64,000 nucleotides of DNA from Gleimia hominis (GTDB lineage: Bacteria > Actinomycetota > Actinomycetes > Actinomycetales > Actinomycetaceae). The stretch lies in NCBI RefSeq assembly GCF_002871945.2, contig NZ_CP126963.1, positions 1,240,001 to 1,304,000 on the forward strand. The letters run 5' to 3'. Of the stretch, positions 1 to 8,347 are shown one piece after another. The notes below the pieces were generated by a model. That model saw nothing but the letters and a program-made list of their open reading frames with translations. It made no database searches and was not told where the DNA came from. The position numbers were made by a program, and so were the translations under genes. Each line of letters starts with the position of its first letter. The stretch's first letter is position 1.

Positions 1-839
1 GCGGTTTTGTATGCGTTCGTCATTGCCGCAACGTAATAGGCACTTTTCGCGCGGCCTTCAATCTTGAGGGACGTGACCCCGGCATCCAAAATGTCATCCA
101 CGTGCTCAATGGTGTTCATGTCATTGGAGTTAAACAGGAACGTCCCCTGGTCTGTGATCTCCACGGGGATGAACTCCCCGGGTTTGCGTTCTTCCACCAC
201 GTGGTACTTGTATCGGCAAGACTGGGCGCAGTCCCCGTGGTTGGCGTCCCGCCCCGTGGTGTGCTGGGAGATCAAGCAGCGGCCAGAAAACGCCATGCAC
301 ATAGAGCCGTGAACGAACGCTTCCACTTCTAAATCCGGTGGGGTGTGTGCCCGCAGTTCCCGGATCGCGTCCAAGCTCAGCTCCCGCGCCAGAACCACGC
401 GGCTGGCACCTAGTTGCGCCAGAGCGTTCGCCGCCTGGTAGTTAGTGACGCCCGCCTGGGTGGAGATGTGAATCTGCGTGTTCGGAGCGACTTCCCGGGC
501 CGCCATGAGCACCCCAATGTCCGTTACGATTAACGCATCCACCCCGATGTCGCCCAGCTGCCCCATGTACTCGTTCATGGACGCGACTTCTGCGGAACTG
601 GGCAGAATATTGCAGGTTACGAACACGCGCCCACCCCGCGCGTGAGCGTATTGCACGGCTTCAGCCACGTCCTCAAGCGTGAAATTCTTAGGGGCACTGC
701 GCATGCCGAACTGTCTGCCACCGAAGTAAACGGCGTCCGCTCCGAAGTCGAACGCGGTTTTTAAAGTCGCTAAATTACCGGCCGGGGCCAGCACTTCTGG
801 GCGGGTACGGCGGTGGATACCGGGGAATCTTTCAGTCAC
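1..839 (-). CDS. Peptidase U32 family protein, 3' end cut by window edge
   Basis: The minus-strand frame from a GTG at 839 runs open to the window edge (about 279 residues seen). It opens RRTRPEVLAPAGN, followed by FGADAVYFGG, the usual N-terminus of U32 proteins. Near residue 190 it has the U32 signature EAFVHGSMCMAFSGRCLIS. Members of this family include collagenase-like proteases and, as now understood, tRNA hydroxylation factors (TrhP/YegQ-RlhA group); the ring of Cys residues in the signature fits the latter, but the exact subfamily cannot be fixed from a partial sequence. The GTG overlaps the stop codon of the upstream haem ABC ATPase by four bases (GTGA), so it is probably translated from the same mRNA. 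Confidence 0.9.
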   Translation of the reverse strand, partial: MTERFPGIHRRTRPEVLAPAGNLATLKTAFDFGADAVYFGGRQFGMRSAPKNFTLEDVAEAVQYAHARGGRVFVTCNILPSSAEVASMNEYMGQLGDIGVDALIVTDIGVLMAAREVAPNTQIHISTQAGVTNYQAANALAQLGASRVVLARELSLDAIRELRAHTPPDLEVEAFVHGSMCMAFSGRCLISQHTTGRDANHGDCAQSCRYKYHVVEERKPGEFIPVEITDQGTFLFNSNDMNTIEHVDDILDAGVTSLKIEGRAKSAYYVAAMTNAYKT

Positions 840-1702
840 GAACCATAGTGTAGCGAACCGGTACGTGGACGCTCCTTTTTTGGTAGCCGCTGCTTTTTTG
901 GTAAGAACACGAGTTCGCCGCCCGGTAGTTGCTCCACGCGGATCGGCCAACCGTATGCTTCTTCTAAGGCGCGTGCGGTGAGCACGGTTTCGGGGTTCCC
1001 GAACGCCACGATTTTCCCGTTTTTCATGAGGGCTATTTTGGTGCAGTATGCCGCGGCAAGCTGAATGTCGTGCATAACCGCGATCACGGTCCGCCCCTCT
1101 TCTACCAGGTCGCAGCAGTTCGCCATTAGTCGCTCCTGATGCGCTACGTCCAGCGCGGCGGTGGGTTCGTCCAAGAAAATCAGTTTGGCTCGCTGCGCGA
1201 GCACGCGGGCGAACGTGACGCGCGCGGTTTCCCCACCCGACAGTTGTGTCACTTCCCGGTCTTTGAGGTGTTCCACGCCCGCCGTTCTAAGCGCGTCTTG
1301 CACTACCGCCCGCACCTCTTCTTTGGTTCCAGCCCACGGCGTGCAGCCCATCTGCACGATGTCTTGCACTAGGAAGGCGAATGGGAACGCGCTGGTTTGC
1401 GGCATCACAGCCCGGGTGCGCGCCAGTTCTTTCGGCGCATAGTCGCTCACTTCCCGGCCCCGTAGCAGCACCCGCCCACGTTGCACCGGCAAGTCCCCGC
1501 ACAGGGTTTTCAGCAGCGTCGTTTTGCCCGTCCCATTGGGGCCCAGCAACCCGATGAGTTCACCCTCATGCGCATAAAAATCCACGCTATCTAGCACCCG
1601 GTTAGATCCGTACGAAAACGACACCCTGTTCGCTTCCACGATTTTCACATTACTAACTGCTTCCATGTTTGCAACTGTTTCCATGTCACCAGCTGTTTCC
1701 AT
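836..1702 (-). CDS. hmuV: Haem/iron ABC transporter ATPase (HmuV-like)
   Basis: Cytoplasmic ATPase that would power the FecCD-type permease encoded just upstream. Walker A is GPNGTGKTT, the signature is LSGGETARV, Walker B is LIFLDEPTAALD, and the switch His is in VMHD; this is the FepC/HmuV subfamily. The start is uncertain: the frame is open far upstream, and the region 1649-1738 is a run of 18-nt in-frame units, most beginning with ATG or GTG. I chose ATG 1702 because GGGAAGG lies nine bases before it; ATG 1684, ATG 1666 and GTG 1738 are alternatives. The C-terminal tail is Lys/Arg-rich. Fourth gene of the htaA-hmuTUV operon. Confidence 0.9.
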   Translation of the reverse strand: METAGDMETVANMEAVSNVKIVEANRVSFSYGSNRVLDSVDFYAHEGELIGLLGPNGTGKTTLLKTLCGDLPVQRGRVLLRGREVSDYAPKELARTRAVMPQTSAFPFAFLVQDIVQMGCTPWAGTKEEVRAVVQDALRTAGVEHLKDREVTQLSGGETARVTFARVLAQRAKLIFLDEPTAALDVAHQERLMANCCDLVEEGRTVIAVMHDIQLAAAYCTKIALMKNGKIVAFGNPETVLTARALEEAYGWPIRVEQLPGGELVFLPKKQRLPKKERPRTGSLHYGS

Positions 1703-1743
1703 GTCTACAGGCCTTCCCACGTTGCCAACCGTTTCCACTTCTA
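1649..1743 (-). repeat. In-frame 18-nt repeats carrying serial start codons between hmuU and hmuV
   Basis: Reading the minus strand from the hmuU stop, successive 6-codon units translate as VETVGN, VGRPVD, METAGD, METVAN, MEAVSN, VKIVEA. Each begins with GTG or ATG, so the hmuV 5' end offers up to six start codons in one frame. The block also holds a second copy of the hmuU stop context (GGC CTG TAG) 36 nt after the first and in the same frame. Copy number changes would add or remove start codons without shifting the frame. Confidence 0.75.
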
Positions 1744-2781
1744 CAGGCCTTTCACCTTGAGGTTCGTGCGCAAAAGAATGAAGAACGTGGGGCCGCCTAC
1801 GAGGGCGGTGAACACGCCGATGGGTAGGTCTGCGAACGAAATGAGGTTGCGGGCCGCCAGGTCGGACAGGGAAATGAGGAGCGCCCCACCGAGGATTGAT
1901 GCGGGCAGGAGCACCCGGTTGATTGGCCCCAAGACTAGCCGCAGCACGTGAGGGACAACCAGCCCGACGAAACTTACCACCCCCACGTACGCAACCGCGG
2001 ACGCTGTGAGCAGTGCAGTAACGATTATGGCTTGCAATCGCAGGGAACGCACGTTGGTGCCCACGTGGCCGGCGGCAGCTTCGCCTAGTGCTAGTGAGTC
2101 CAGTGGTTGCGCTAGTGATAGGGCCCAGACTATGCCTATGGTGCAGGCAACCACCACGGTGCCCACTTGGGTCCAAGATGCACCGTTTAGGGATCCCATT
2201 TGCCAGAACACAATTTGGTCACGCGTGGTTGTGGGCGCGATGAAAGTGGCGATCGCGGTAAGTGCGCCGCATACGGCGGTGACGGCGATACCCGTTAGGA
2301 CCAGGGTGATCACGCGCGTGCCCCCACTACCGCGGGACAGCGTGTAGACGAAGAATGAGGCCAGCAGCCCGGTTATGAAAGCTGCAATCGGCACGGAGTA
2401 GCCACCCAGGGCGGTGGGGGCGAACACGATCGCCACTGCAGCTCCCACGGACGCGCCGGAAGACACACCTACAACTCCGGGTTCGGCCAGGGGGTTAGAG
2501 AACAGTGCTTGCATCACGGTGCCCGCTACCGCGAGTGCTGCTCCGACGATTATTCCTAGCGCTACGCGGGGGAAACGGATGCTCCACAGGGTGGATTCCA
2601 CTACTGGGTCCAGGGGCGCGTGGGTGATGTTAAGCGCGTTTGTGATTGCGTGGAGCACTTCTTTGAGGGGCACTGGGTATTGCCCTACCGCGACGTTCAA
2701 TAGCGTGATCGCGATCAGGGCAACGACCAGTACGATGAAGGTGATGAAGCGTCGTCTTGTTCGGCGCGCAACTTGGTTCAT
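1741..2781 (-). CDS. hmuU: Haem/iron ABC transporter permease, FecCD family (HmuU-like)
   Basis: A 346-residue integral membrane protein of the BtuC/FecCD family. It has a basic N-terminus (NQVARRTRRR), then about nine or ten hydrophobic segments. Family landmarks visible are RFPRVALGIIVGAALAVAGTVMQALFSNPLAEPGVVGVSSGA near residues 70-110 (the FecCD N-terminal signature, given here as landmark text), GVVSFVGLVVPHVLRLVLG near 265, and a C-terminal PIGVFTALVGGPTFFILL. It would move haem or a siderophore across the cytoplasmic membrane with HmuT and HmuV. It begins five bases after the hmuT stop, so the genes are co-transcribed. Confidence 0.93.
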   Translation of the reverse strand: MNQVARRTRRRFITFIVLVVALIAITLLNVAVGQYPVPLKEVLHAITNALNITHAPLDPVVESTLWSIRFPRVALGIIVGAALAVAGTVMQALFSNPLAEPGVVGVSSGASVGAAVAIVFAPTALGGYSVPIAAFITGLLASFFVYTLSRGSGGTRVITLVLTGIAVTAVCGALTAIATFIAPTTTRDQIVFWQMGSLNGASWTQVGTVVVACTIGIVWALSLAQPLDSLALGEAAAGHVGTNVRSLRLQAIIVTALLTASAVAYVGVVSFVGLVVPHVLRLVLGPINRVLLPASILGGALLISLSDLAARNLISFADLPIGVFTALVGGPTFFILLRTNLKVKGL

Positions 2782-2786
2782 GCGGC

Positions 2787-3875
2787 TTATTTGACCCCGT
2801 AGATTGCTTTCGCGATGTTCAGTAGCACTTCCCCGGATTGCGGGCCGTATGAGAGGGCGATGCCATCTGGAATTGCGACTACGCGTTGGTTTTTACCCGC
2901 GGCTGTTTGGGCAACGCCGGGGCGGGCCATGAAGCTTTCCATCCCTCCGGCTGATTCTATGCCGCCCGTCATCGCGAGGATCACTTCGGGGTTTAGTTTC
3001 GCAAGCGATTCCGCGTTCGCTGGAACTAGGTCGCGGATCCCATTTTCGCCAGCTAGGTCTTGTAAACCGACCGACTTGAGCAGGCTGGACGACATTGATC
3101 CGAGGATGAAGAAGATACCTTGTTTACCCCGCACGTAGAGAAATGCACCTCCGAGGGGTTTTTCTGGCACCCAGGTTTTAATTTTTTCTTCTGCAGCTTT
3201 GATCTCCTCGTCCGTACGTTTTGCGAGGGCGTCACCGGCTTCATCTACCCCAAGTGCTTGCGCCACGTGTTTGGTGAGTTCACCGGTTTTTTCGAAACTA
3301 CGATCACCATCCATGAGCACTACGGACACACCATTTGTGGCGCGCAGCTGGTCTATCGCTTCTGGGGGCCCTACGGAGCGGTCGACGAGAATGAGTGTGG
3401 GTTTGAGAGCGAGGATTGCTTCTACGTTTAGTTGGTGTCCGTTTTCGGTTACCGTGGGCAGGTCTTTGAGTTGCTCTTCGGTGGAGCTAACAGTTTTCCC
3501 CACTATGTTTTTGCCGTACCCGAGGGCGATGATGGTGCGCGATAAGGTACCGTAAAGATCTAGCGCGAGGATCCGGCTAGTGTCTTCGACAGTCACTTCT
3601 TTACCTTCAAAGTCCTTTACGGTTGCGGGAAGTTTTTGTTCATACTTTCCGTCTATGACTTCGGGGTCCTTGAGTTCAGGTACGGTTGTGAGACCTTTGA
3701 TTGTGCGTGGGTCGGGTAGGTCTGGGGTTTCTGCAGAGGCACTTGCTGACTGTGTGGGGGCTGTTTTCTCTGGTTTGGTGTCTGCGCTCCCGCACGCGGT
3801 GAGGATAATGAGTGCGAAGGTGAGGAATGCGGCAATCAGGCCGACGGTGCGGATCTGACTCTTCGTTTTTAGCAT
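2787..3875 (-). CDS. hmuT: Haem-binding lipoprotein, ABC substrate-binding protein (HmuT-like)
   Basis: A 362-residue class III (TroA/BtuF-fold) binding protein. The N-terminus is a lipoprotein signal with lipobox LTAC (Cys28) followed by a Ser/Ala/Glu-rich linker. The body has the Peripla_BP_2 pattern: RILALDLYGTLSRTIIALGYG, then NVEAILALKPTLILVD, and ends in LSYGPQSGEVLLNIAKAIYG. Haem specificity is inferred from the adjacent HtaA gene, the same pairing as in Corynebacterium hmuTUV; a siderophore substrate cannot be excluded from sequence alone. A GGAAG ribosome site precedes the ATG, and a strong hairpin lies 18 bases upstream of the start. Confidence 0.9.
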   Translation of the reverse strand: MLKTKSQIRTVGLIAAFLTFALIILTACGSADTKPEKTAPTQSASASAETPDLPDPRTIKGLTTVPELKDPEVIDGKYEQKLPATVKDFEGKEVTVEDTSRILALDLYGTLSRTIIALGYGKNIVGKTVSSTEEQLKDLPTVTENGHQLNVEAILALKPTLILVDRSVGPPEAIDQLRATNGVSVVLMDGDRSFEKTGELTKHVAQALGVDEAGDALAKRTDEEIKAAEEKIKTWVPEKPLGGAFLYVRGKQGIFFILGSMSSSLLKSVGLQDLAGENGIRDLVPANAESLAKLNPEVILAMTGGIESAGGMESFMARPGVAQTAAGKNQRVVAIPDGIALSYGPQSGEVLLNIAKAIYGVK

Positions 3876-3892
3876 TATGCTTCCAATCTGTT

Positions 3893-3918
3893 GGGGGCGG
3901 AGGTTCCCCTCCGCCCCC
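3893..3918 (-). promoter_or_regulatory. Strong GC hairpin between htaA and hmuT
   Basis: Perfect 11-bp inverted repeat (GGGGGCGGAGG / CCTCCGCCCCC) with a 4-nt TTCC loop. There is no U-run after it on the minus strand, so it does not look like a classical terminator. Its place directly upstream of the hmuT start fits a partial terminator or an mRNA 3'-end stabiliser that would make htaA more abundant than hmuTUV. Confidence 0.75.
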
Positions 3919-4042
3919 TGTCGGTGTCGCAGCCAGTTCCGTGTGGTCGGTGGTCAGTTTGGAATCTGGCTTGCGTTCCGGTTTTTTGATACCTGGTTGG
4001 TACCTGCAGGGTTACCTAGCAGGTATTAACCAGGTGCTTGGG

Positions 4043-5728
4043 TTAGGCGCGGCGGTAGCGTAGCGCTAGTGCGCCTGCTCCAATTACCGCTAGGAGGATG
4101 CTCGTGTACACGAGGCTCATGTTGTCCGCACCCGTTGCAGCCAACCCACCTGCCTGCTGGCCGTCAGCTACGCGGTTGCCGTACGCGTCGTATTCAATGA
4201 GCTCTCCAGTTTCGGGGTCACACGCGGAAGCGGGCGTGGTCGATACGGTAAGTGAGAAATTATCCATCTTCTCTCCCACTTCGTAGAAGCCGGCGAATCC
4301 AGCAGCTCCCTTTGCCGTCAGGTTCACTGAGGAAGCTGACACGCTCAACTGATTCCCACTTGCTGTAACGTTCGAAAGTGCTACGTTTGCGAAGTGGATC
4401 CGCCCGTAGTTCACAACTTTGCCGTCCATTCCCGCTGAACTGATGTTGAGGTAGATGGCACCGCTGTTGCCGTTAATCTGTACCGATGGATTTGAGATCG
4501 TGGTGTTCAAGATACCTTTGTGGCCCGTAAAGTGCACGGTGCCTTTAAAGTGGAGGGTGCCTTGCTTTTTGGCTTTGTCATACAGGCCGCCGCCCGTTTG
4601 GAATCCGAATGCGGAACCAGACCAGGTAGCGCCGTTGCTTAGGTCCCAACCACCTTTAGCGATAGAACCACGAATGTAAGACGTGAAGGAGGAACGCAGT
4701 GGCCAACTCATGCTCCCAGCCGTTACCCGCACTCGATTCCCATCAACCTTGCATTCTTTTTTCTCGGATCCTTTGGAGGTGTTTTGCTTAGCTGGTTTCT
4801 TGTTCGGCGTGGAAGGAGATGGCTTATCCTGCTTAGGTTTCTCAGTGGAAGTGTTACCGGGTTTTTCGGTGGTATTGTTGCCGGGCTTTTCCTCGGAGTT
4901 GTTGTTTGCCCCTGGCTCCTCAGTTGGTTTCGGCTCCTCAGGATCGTCTTTCCCAGGATTGTTTGCACCCGGGTTTTCTGGTTCCGGCGTTTCTTCAGCT
5001 TCCTTATTTTGCTGCAGGGTCACGGCGATTTCCGCCATGTCTTTACCGGCTTCGTAGAACCCCCCGAAGGCTGCAACCCCAGATTCTAGTAGCGTAGCCG
5101 GTTTACTCTTGAGCGTAATCTGATTACCTTCAGTGTTAACGTCAATTTGAGGGATGCTCGCGATGTCTACGCGTTTGTAGTCAACCATTTCCCCCTTGGT
5201 GGTTGTGTCTACGAACTTGCGGGATTTCACCTCAGCGGAAAGCACACCACTTTGCGTGCCGCCAGTTGCTTTATCGCCGCCAGTTAGTTTGATGGTTGGG
5301 TTCGCGATGGTCATTTCTAGGATCCCACCGTGCCCAGTCATCTGGACTGTACCGTGGAATCTGATTTCGCCAGCCGGCTTCGTAATATCAAGTTCTTGCC
5401 CATCTTCAACTTTGAAGTTGAAGTTATTAATCTTACCGTCGCTGCCTTTAAGCGCGGAGGCACCGTCGGAAACCTCAACCTTGCCGCGGGCAATGGGGCC
5501 CTGAATGTATTTCAGGAAACTGTCACGCACAGCCCAGTTGAGGTCGCCCGTTACGGTCTTCTTATCTGAGGCTGCACGCTCCTGCGCACTGCTTGTCGTC
5601 ACAACTGCTCCGCCATTAGATGCAGCTGTGTTTACCGCGTATGCGGGCAACACTCCCATGCTGGTCACAAGGGCTGCTAACGCGATAATGGAAGAGCTTT
5701 TCCGCGTTAAACTCCGTCTGGTTGACAC
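4043..5728 (-). CDS. htaA: HtaA-type cell-wall haem-binding protein with two HtaA domains and LAxTG sorting signal
   Basis: A 561-residue secreted protein. It has a signal peptide (IIALAALVTSMGVLPAYA), HtaA domain 1 at about residues 60-240, a Pro/Glu/Lys/Asn-rich linker at about 245-330, and HtaA domain 2 at about 335-500. Both domains show the family landmarks: W(A/P)(V/L)R.SF..YI..I(A)(R/K)G, and a TGH.GIL...I.NP block whose His is a haem ligand in studied HtaA proteins. The C-terminus has LAATG at 529-533, a hydrophobic span and RYRRA: a class E sortase-type signal for anchoring to peptidoglycan. It would capture haem from haemoglobin and hand it to HmuT. First gene of the operon, with a DtxR-like box about 126 bases upstream. 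Confidence 0.93.
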   Translation of the reverse strand: MSTRRSLTRKSSSIIALAALVTSMGVLPAYAVNTAASNGGAVVTTSSAQERAASDKKTVTGDLNWAVRDSFLKYIQGPIARGKVEVSDGASALKGSDGKINNFNFKVEDGQELDITKPAGEIRFHGTVQMTGHGGILEMTIANPTIKLTGGDKATGGTQSGVLSAEVKSRKFVDTTTKGEMVDYKRVDIASIPQIDVNTEGNQITLKSKPATLLESGVAAFGGFYEAGKDMAEIAVTLQQNKEAEETPEPENPGANNPGKDDPEEPKPTEEPGANNNSEEKPGNNTTEKPGNTSTEKPKQDKPSPSTPNKKPAKQNTSKGSEKKECKVDGNRVRVTAGSMSWPLRSSFTSYIRGSIAKGGWDLSNGATWSGSAFGFQTGGGLYDKAKKQGTLHFKGTVHFTGHKGILNTTISNPSVQINGNSGAIYLNISSAGMDGKVVNYGRIHFANVALSNVTASGNQLSVSASSVNLTAKGAAGFAGFYEVGEKMDNFSLTVSTTPASACDPETGELIEYDAYGNRVADGQQAGGLAATGADNMSLVYTSILLAVIGAGALALRYRRA

Positions 5729-5853
5729 GTTTACTGTTTCCTTTCAGTTATTGAAATGCCTAAGTGCACGAAAGTCCGTTCAAGACGTGCCTACATAAGC
5801 GAGTTACCTGAATAAACGCGTGGATTCTAAGGTCGATTCCATTTCACATATAT

Positions 5854-5872
5854 TCAGGTAAGCCTTGCCTAA
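5854..5872 (-). promoter_or_regulatory. DtxR/IdeR-like iron box upstream of htaA
   Basis: On the minus strand TTAGGCAAGGCTTACCTGA matches the 19-bp DtxR consensus TTAGGTTAGCCTAACCTAA at 14 positions by eye and is an imperfect palindrome. It is followed by a TATATG -10-like element, so a bound repressor would block the htaA promoter. The window encodes a matching regulator at 34572-35264. Together these predict iron-repressed haem uptake. Confidence 0.75.
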
Positions 5873-6699
5873 TTTAACACAAGAATGCCCGCTGTGTTAA
5901 CCCCCCATCTCACCCATCCCCCAGCACAAGCGCGCCAATTCGTAATTGGTACCTGTTAAGACCATGCGGTAATTGACTCCTTGCTTGCCACACTGATTGT
6001 CGAGGTCTGCTAGCGACAACTACACAATGGCGCCATTAATACCAAGAACCCGACCACGGAATAATTCAGCCTCGACACAGGCGCCTTCTCATGATCCACT
6101 CAAACACCAAACGCATCATTTACCTCACGACAGTTACACCCACCTGTGCCCAAACACGAAGAGCCGGAGTGCTTCCCCGTGCAAACGCACTACCCGCTAG
6201 AACGCACTCCGGGGCAAAGACATCACAGCATCAGATTCAATTACCACTTCCGGGTAACCACCACTTCAGCAGGTTACGACGTTGATTGGCTGGACGCCCC
6301 TGATGAAATATTTCCGTCTGGCTACCGGACAAAAGCTCTCAGATGTACAAACAGCCTAGAGCCATCGTTTGCTGTAAACACGATACGCGCAGAGATCAAA
6401 CATTTGTTTCGAGCAATTCTTTCTGGGAGAAAATGACCTAGCGCATCACGGGCGAAACTTTGTCTTGGAACAGTGCAACCGCGAATAGAATACCATCATA
6501 ATGACGCAAATAACGACCTGAACGTAAACAGCCACCGCTACGCGCGCTTTCAATAGTAGGCTCGATTCCGCAACTTTGGCAACGTCAGTTAACAGTTAGT
6601 TACAACTCTTCAACCCTACGGCATAACTCACCATCAATGTCCCTTGTAAACTAATCCACGCGCTTTACTTATCCCTAATTACGAAAGCAGAATATGGGC
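5873..6699. other. Long intergenic region without a convincing gene
   Basis: More than 800 bases between the htaA promoter and the exporter operon. Base composition moves from mixed to AT-rich toward 6700. Open frames here (for example 6146-6436 on the plus strand) lack a good ribosome site and resemble nothing I recognise. No RNA gene, insertion sequence or inverted-repeat ends were seen. It may mark the left edge of the island that abuts tRNA-Ala. Confidence 0.5.
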
Positions 6700-6715
6700 T
6701 TACTGCAGGTTCACC

Positions 6716-6784
6716 TCAGCAACTACCAATCCTGCCGCAGGTGGCACAACCGTTTCCTCCAAAACAACCGACACACTGCCGCAT
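6716..6784 (-). CDS. Possible 22-residue Cys/Gly-rich peptide downstream of the exporter
   Basis: On the minus strand, about 100 bases after the ABC-2 permease stop, an ATG opens a 22-codon frame with five Cys and seven Gly. The spacing is C-x2-C-x5-C-x2-C-x5-C, with the last Cys at the C-terminus. Such composition is typical of ribosomally made peptide cores and is next to an exporter. Against it: only a weak AGG three bases before the ATG, no room for a long leader (an in-frame stop lies 14 codons upstream), and an overlapping 77-codon frame (6700-6933, starting inside the permease end) that could be the real product instead. Treat as a candidate only. Confidence 0.25.
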   Translation of the reverse strand: MRQCVGCFGGNGCATCGRIGSC

Positions 6785-6883
6785 TGACCTGAGTAACTCA
6801 GTAGCCAGTATCTCGTAGAATATTTATAGACGTATTCTTGAACAGCAATTCGACTACATGCACAACTGCCCGAATAATTTTCG

Positions 6884-7630
6884 TTATCTTTCTGTGCTAA
6901 CTCGATCGGCTCTTTGCAAAGCAAAAGTTCCAATCAAAAAGCACACAAGCGCCCAGACAATTGCAAATATAAGGGTATTAGTGTCTGCATCGCGCACCCA
7001 CTGAACGTGGTATGTAAGCGGATTAATCTGCGCTATATAAACCAAATACTCAGGCGCAGAGTCCAATGTGTAAAACAAAGGTGCGGAAAGGACAATCGGT
7101 AAGGATGTCAGCGTGGATATCATGTCCCTCGTCGAATAGCTATCAACCAGTGCGCCTATGGCTGCTCCTATTCCGGACCACCCTCCGACAATGAAAAATG
7201 CGATCCCCACGCTCCTCAGCGTCATTATGAATGAGTTTCCTGAGACATTCACGCTGTCTGTCACGCCCCAGGCCAGCATTAGAATTGCCACTTGCACCGA
7301 AAACACTAATTCGCTCACAGTAATTATCGTCAGGAGATACGCCTTTGGGCTCCCTCCCTGCATATTGAATATCGCATACACGCCCCATTTTCTGTCATTT
7401 GAGACGTCGGACACAGTAAAGGTGAATGTCCTAAACGCTAGTAAACAAAAAATCCCTGTTAATGCGTACAAAGCATAGTCTGCAAACAGCACATTCGAAA
7501 CCATGCCAGAAATACCAGCTACTAAGAACACGAAATATGCCACAGGCTCTACGAGCCTACTCAAGTAAACGCTACGCCAATTCCATAATGAAGCAAGGTG
7601 GTATTTCGTCAGGATAACTGATCTAACCAT
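6884..7630 (-). CDS. ABC-2 type exporter permease
   Basis: A 248-residue membrane protein with about six hydrophobic segments, starting MVRSVILTKYHLASLWNWRS. The end (YLVYIAQINPLTYHVQWVRD, then a last membrane span and ALQRADRV) is the typical C-terminal pattern of ABC-2/NodJ-type exporters. It starts three bases after the ATPase stop and forms an exporter with it. The substrate is unknown; the nearby HPr-kinase-like gene and possible small peptide suggest a modified peptide. The gene is more AT-rich than most of the window. Confidence 0.85.
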   Translation of the reverse strand: MVRSVILTKYHLASLWNWRSVYLSRLVEPVAYFVFLVAGISGMVSNVLFADYALYALTGIFCLLAFRTFTFTVSDVSNDRKWGVYAIFNMQGGSPKAYLLTIITVSELVFSVQVAILMLAWGVTDSVNVSGNSFIMTLRSVGIAFFIVGGWSGIGAAIGALVDSYSTRDMISTLTSLPIVLSAPLFYTLDSAPEYLVYIAQINPLTYHVQWVRDADTNTLIFAIVWALVCFLIGTFALQRADRVSTER

Positions 7631-7633
7631 TAC

Positions 7634-8347
7634 TTAACCTCTATCCTCTACGCAGGCTTTAAACGCGTCCCAGAGATCATTACTATTCGGTGCATATTCC
7701 ATAAACCTGACCGCTTCGCTATCTTTAATTACTCGCCCATGGTTAAGCGCAATTACTCTGGTGCAATAGTTTGCGAACTTTGACGTCTCATGGGTGCTCA
7801 CCAACGCTGTCATACCCTGCGAAGTTTGCGATTTCAAGTATTCGAACACCGCATCTATCGCAGACGGATCCAGCCCCGTAGTCGGCTCATCCAAAATCAT
7901 TAACTTAGGGTTGCCGATAATGGCTCGAGCGATCTGTGTTCTGCGAAGCTCACCGCCCGATAGGGTCTCTGCAGTCCGGTCTAGATATCCCTTCAGTCCC
8001 AGCAGAGAAGCCACTTGTTCAACTTGATCAGTCAACCGAAAAGTAGCAGTTCTCAACTGAAAACCCATAGCAATATTTTGACGAACAGTTAAAGACCAAT
8101 CGATGATCTCACGCTGTGGACACCACCCAATTTGAGTGTTATCAACGTACGTTTTGAGCACGCCCTTAGTTGGCTTGATTAAACCACCTAGAATGTCAAA
8201 CAATGTCGACTTACCTGCACCGTTTGGGCCTATTACCGCAACCAGCTCACCTTCAGAAAAATCACCATCAAAGTTCTCTAACGCATACGGGCTGCTCCTG
8301 TTATAAGTCTTAAAAAGGTCCGATGCAGAAAGCAAGAGTTTACTCAT
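7634..8347 (-). CDS. ABC exporter ATPase
   Basis: A 237-residue ATPase of the CcmA/drug-exporter class. Walker A is GPNGAGKST, the Q-loop region is GWCPQREIIDWSLTVRQN, the signature is LSGGELRRTQIA, Walker B is LMILDEPTTGLD, and the switch is VSTHET. The ATG at 8347 overlaps the stop of the HPr-kinase-like gene by eight bases (ATGAGTAA), implying translational coupling. It pairs with the ABC-2 permease directly downstream. Confidence 0.93.
   Translation of the reverse strand: MSKLLLSASDLFKTYNRSSPYALENFDGDFSEGELVAVIGPNGAGKSTLFDILGGLIKPTKGVLKTYVDNTQIGWCPQREIIDWSLTVRQNIAMGFQLRTATFRLTDQVEQVASLLGLKGYLDRTAETLSGGELRRTQIARAIIGNPKLMILDEPTTGLDPSAIDAVFEYLKSQTSQGMTALVSTHETSKFANYCTRVIALNHGRVIKDSEAVRFMEYAPNSNDLWDAFKACVEDRG

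Noticed and set aside
6146..6436. 96-codon plus-strand frame in the long spacer
   Set aside because: No good ribosome site, no recognised motif and composition unlike the neighbours; overlapping frames of similar size exist.
6596..6634. 12-codon minus-strand frame with AAGGGA five bases before ATG
   Set aside because: Good ribosome spacing but too short and featureless to support as a peptide gene.
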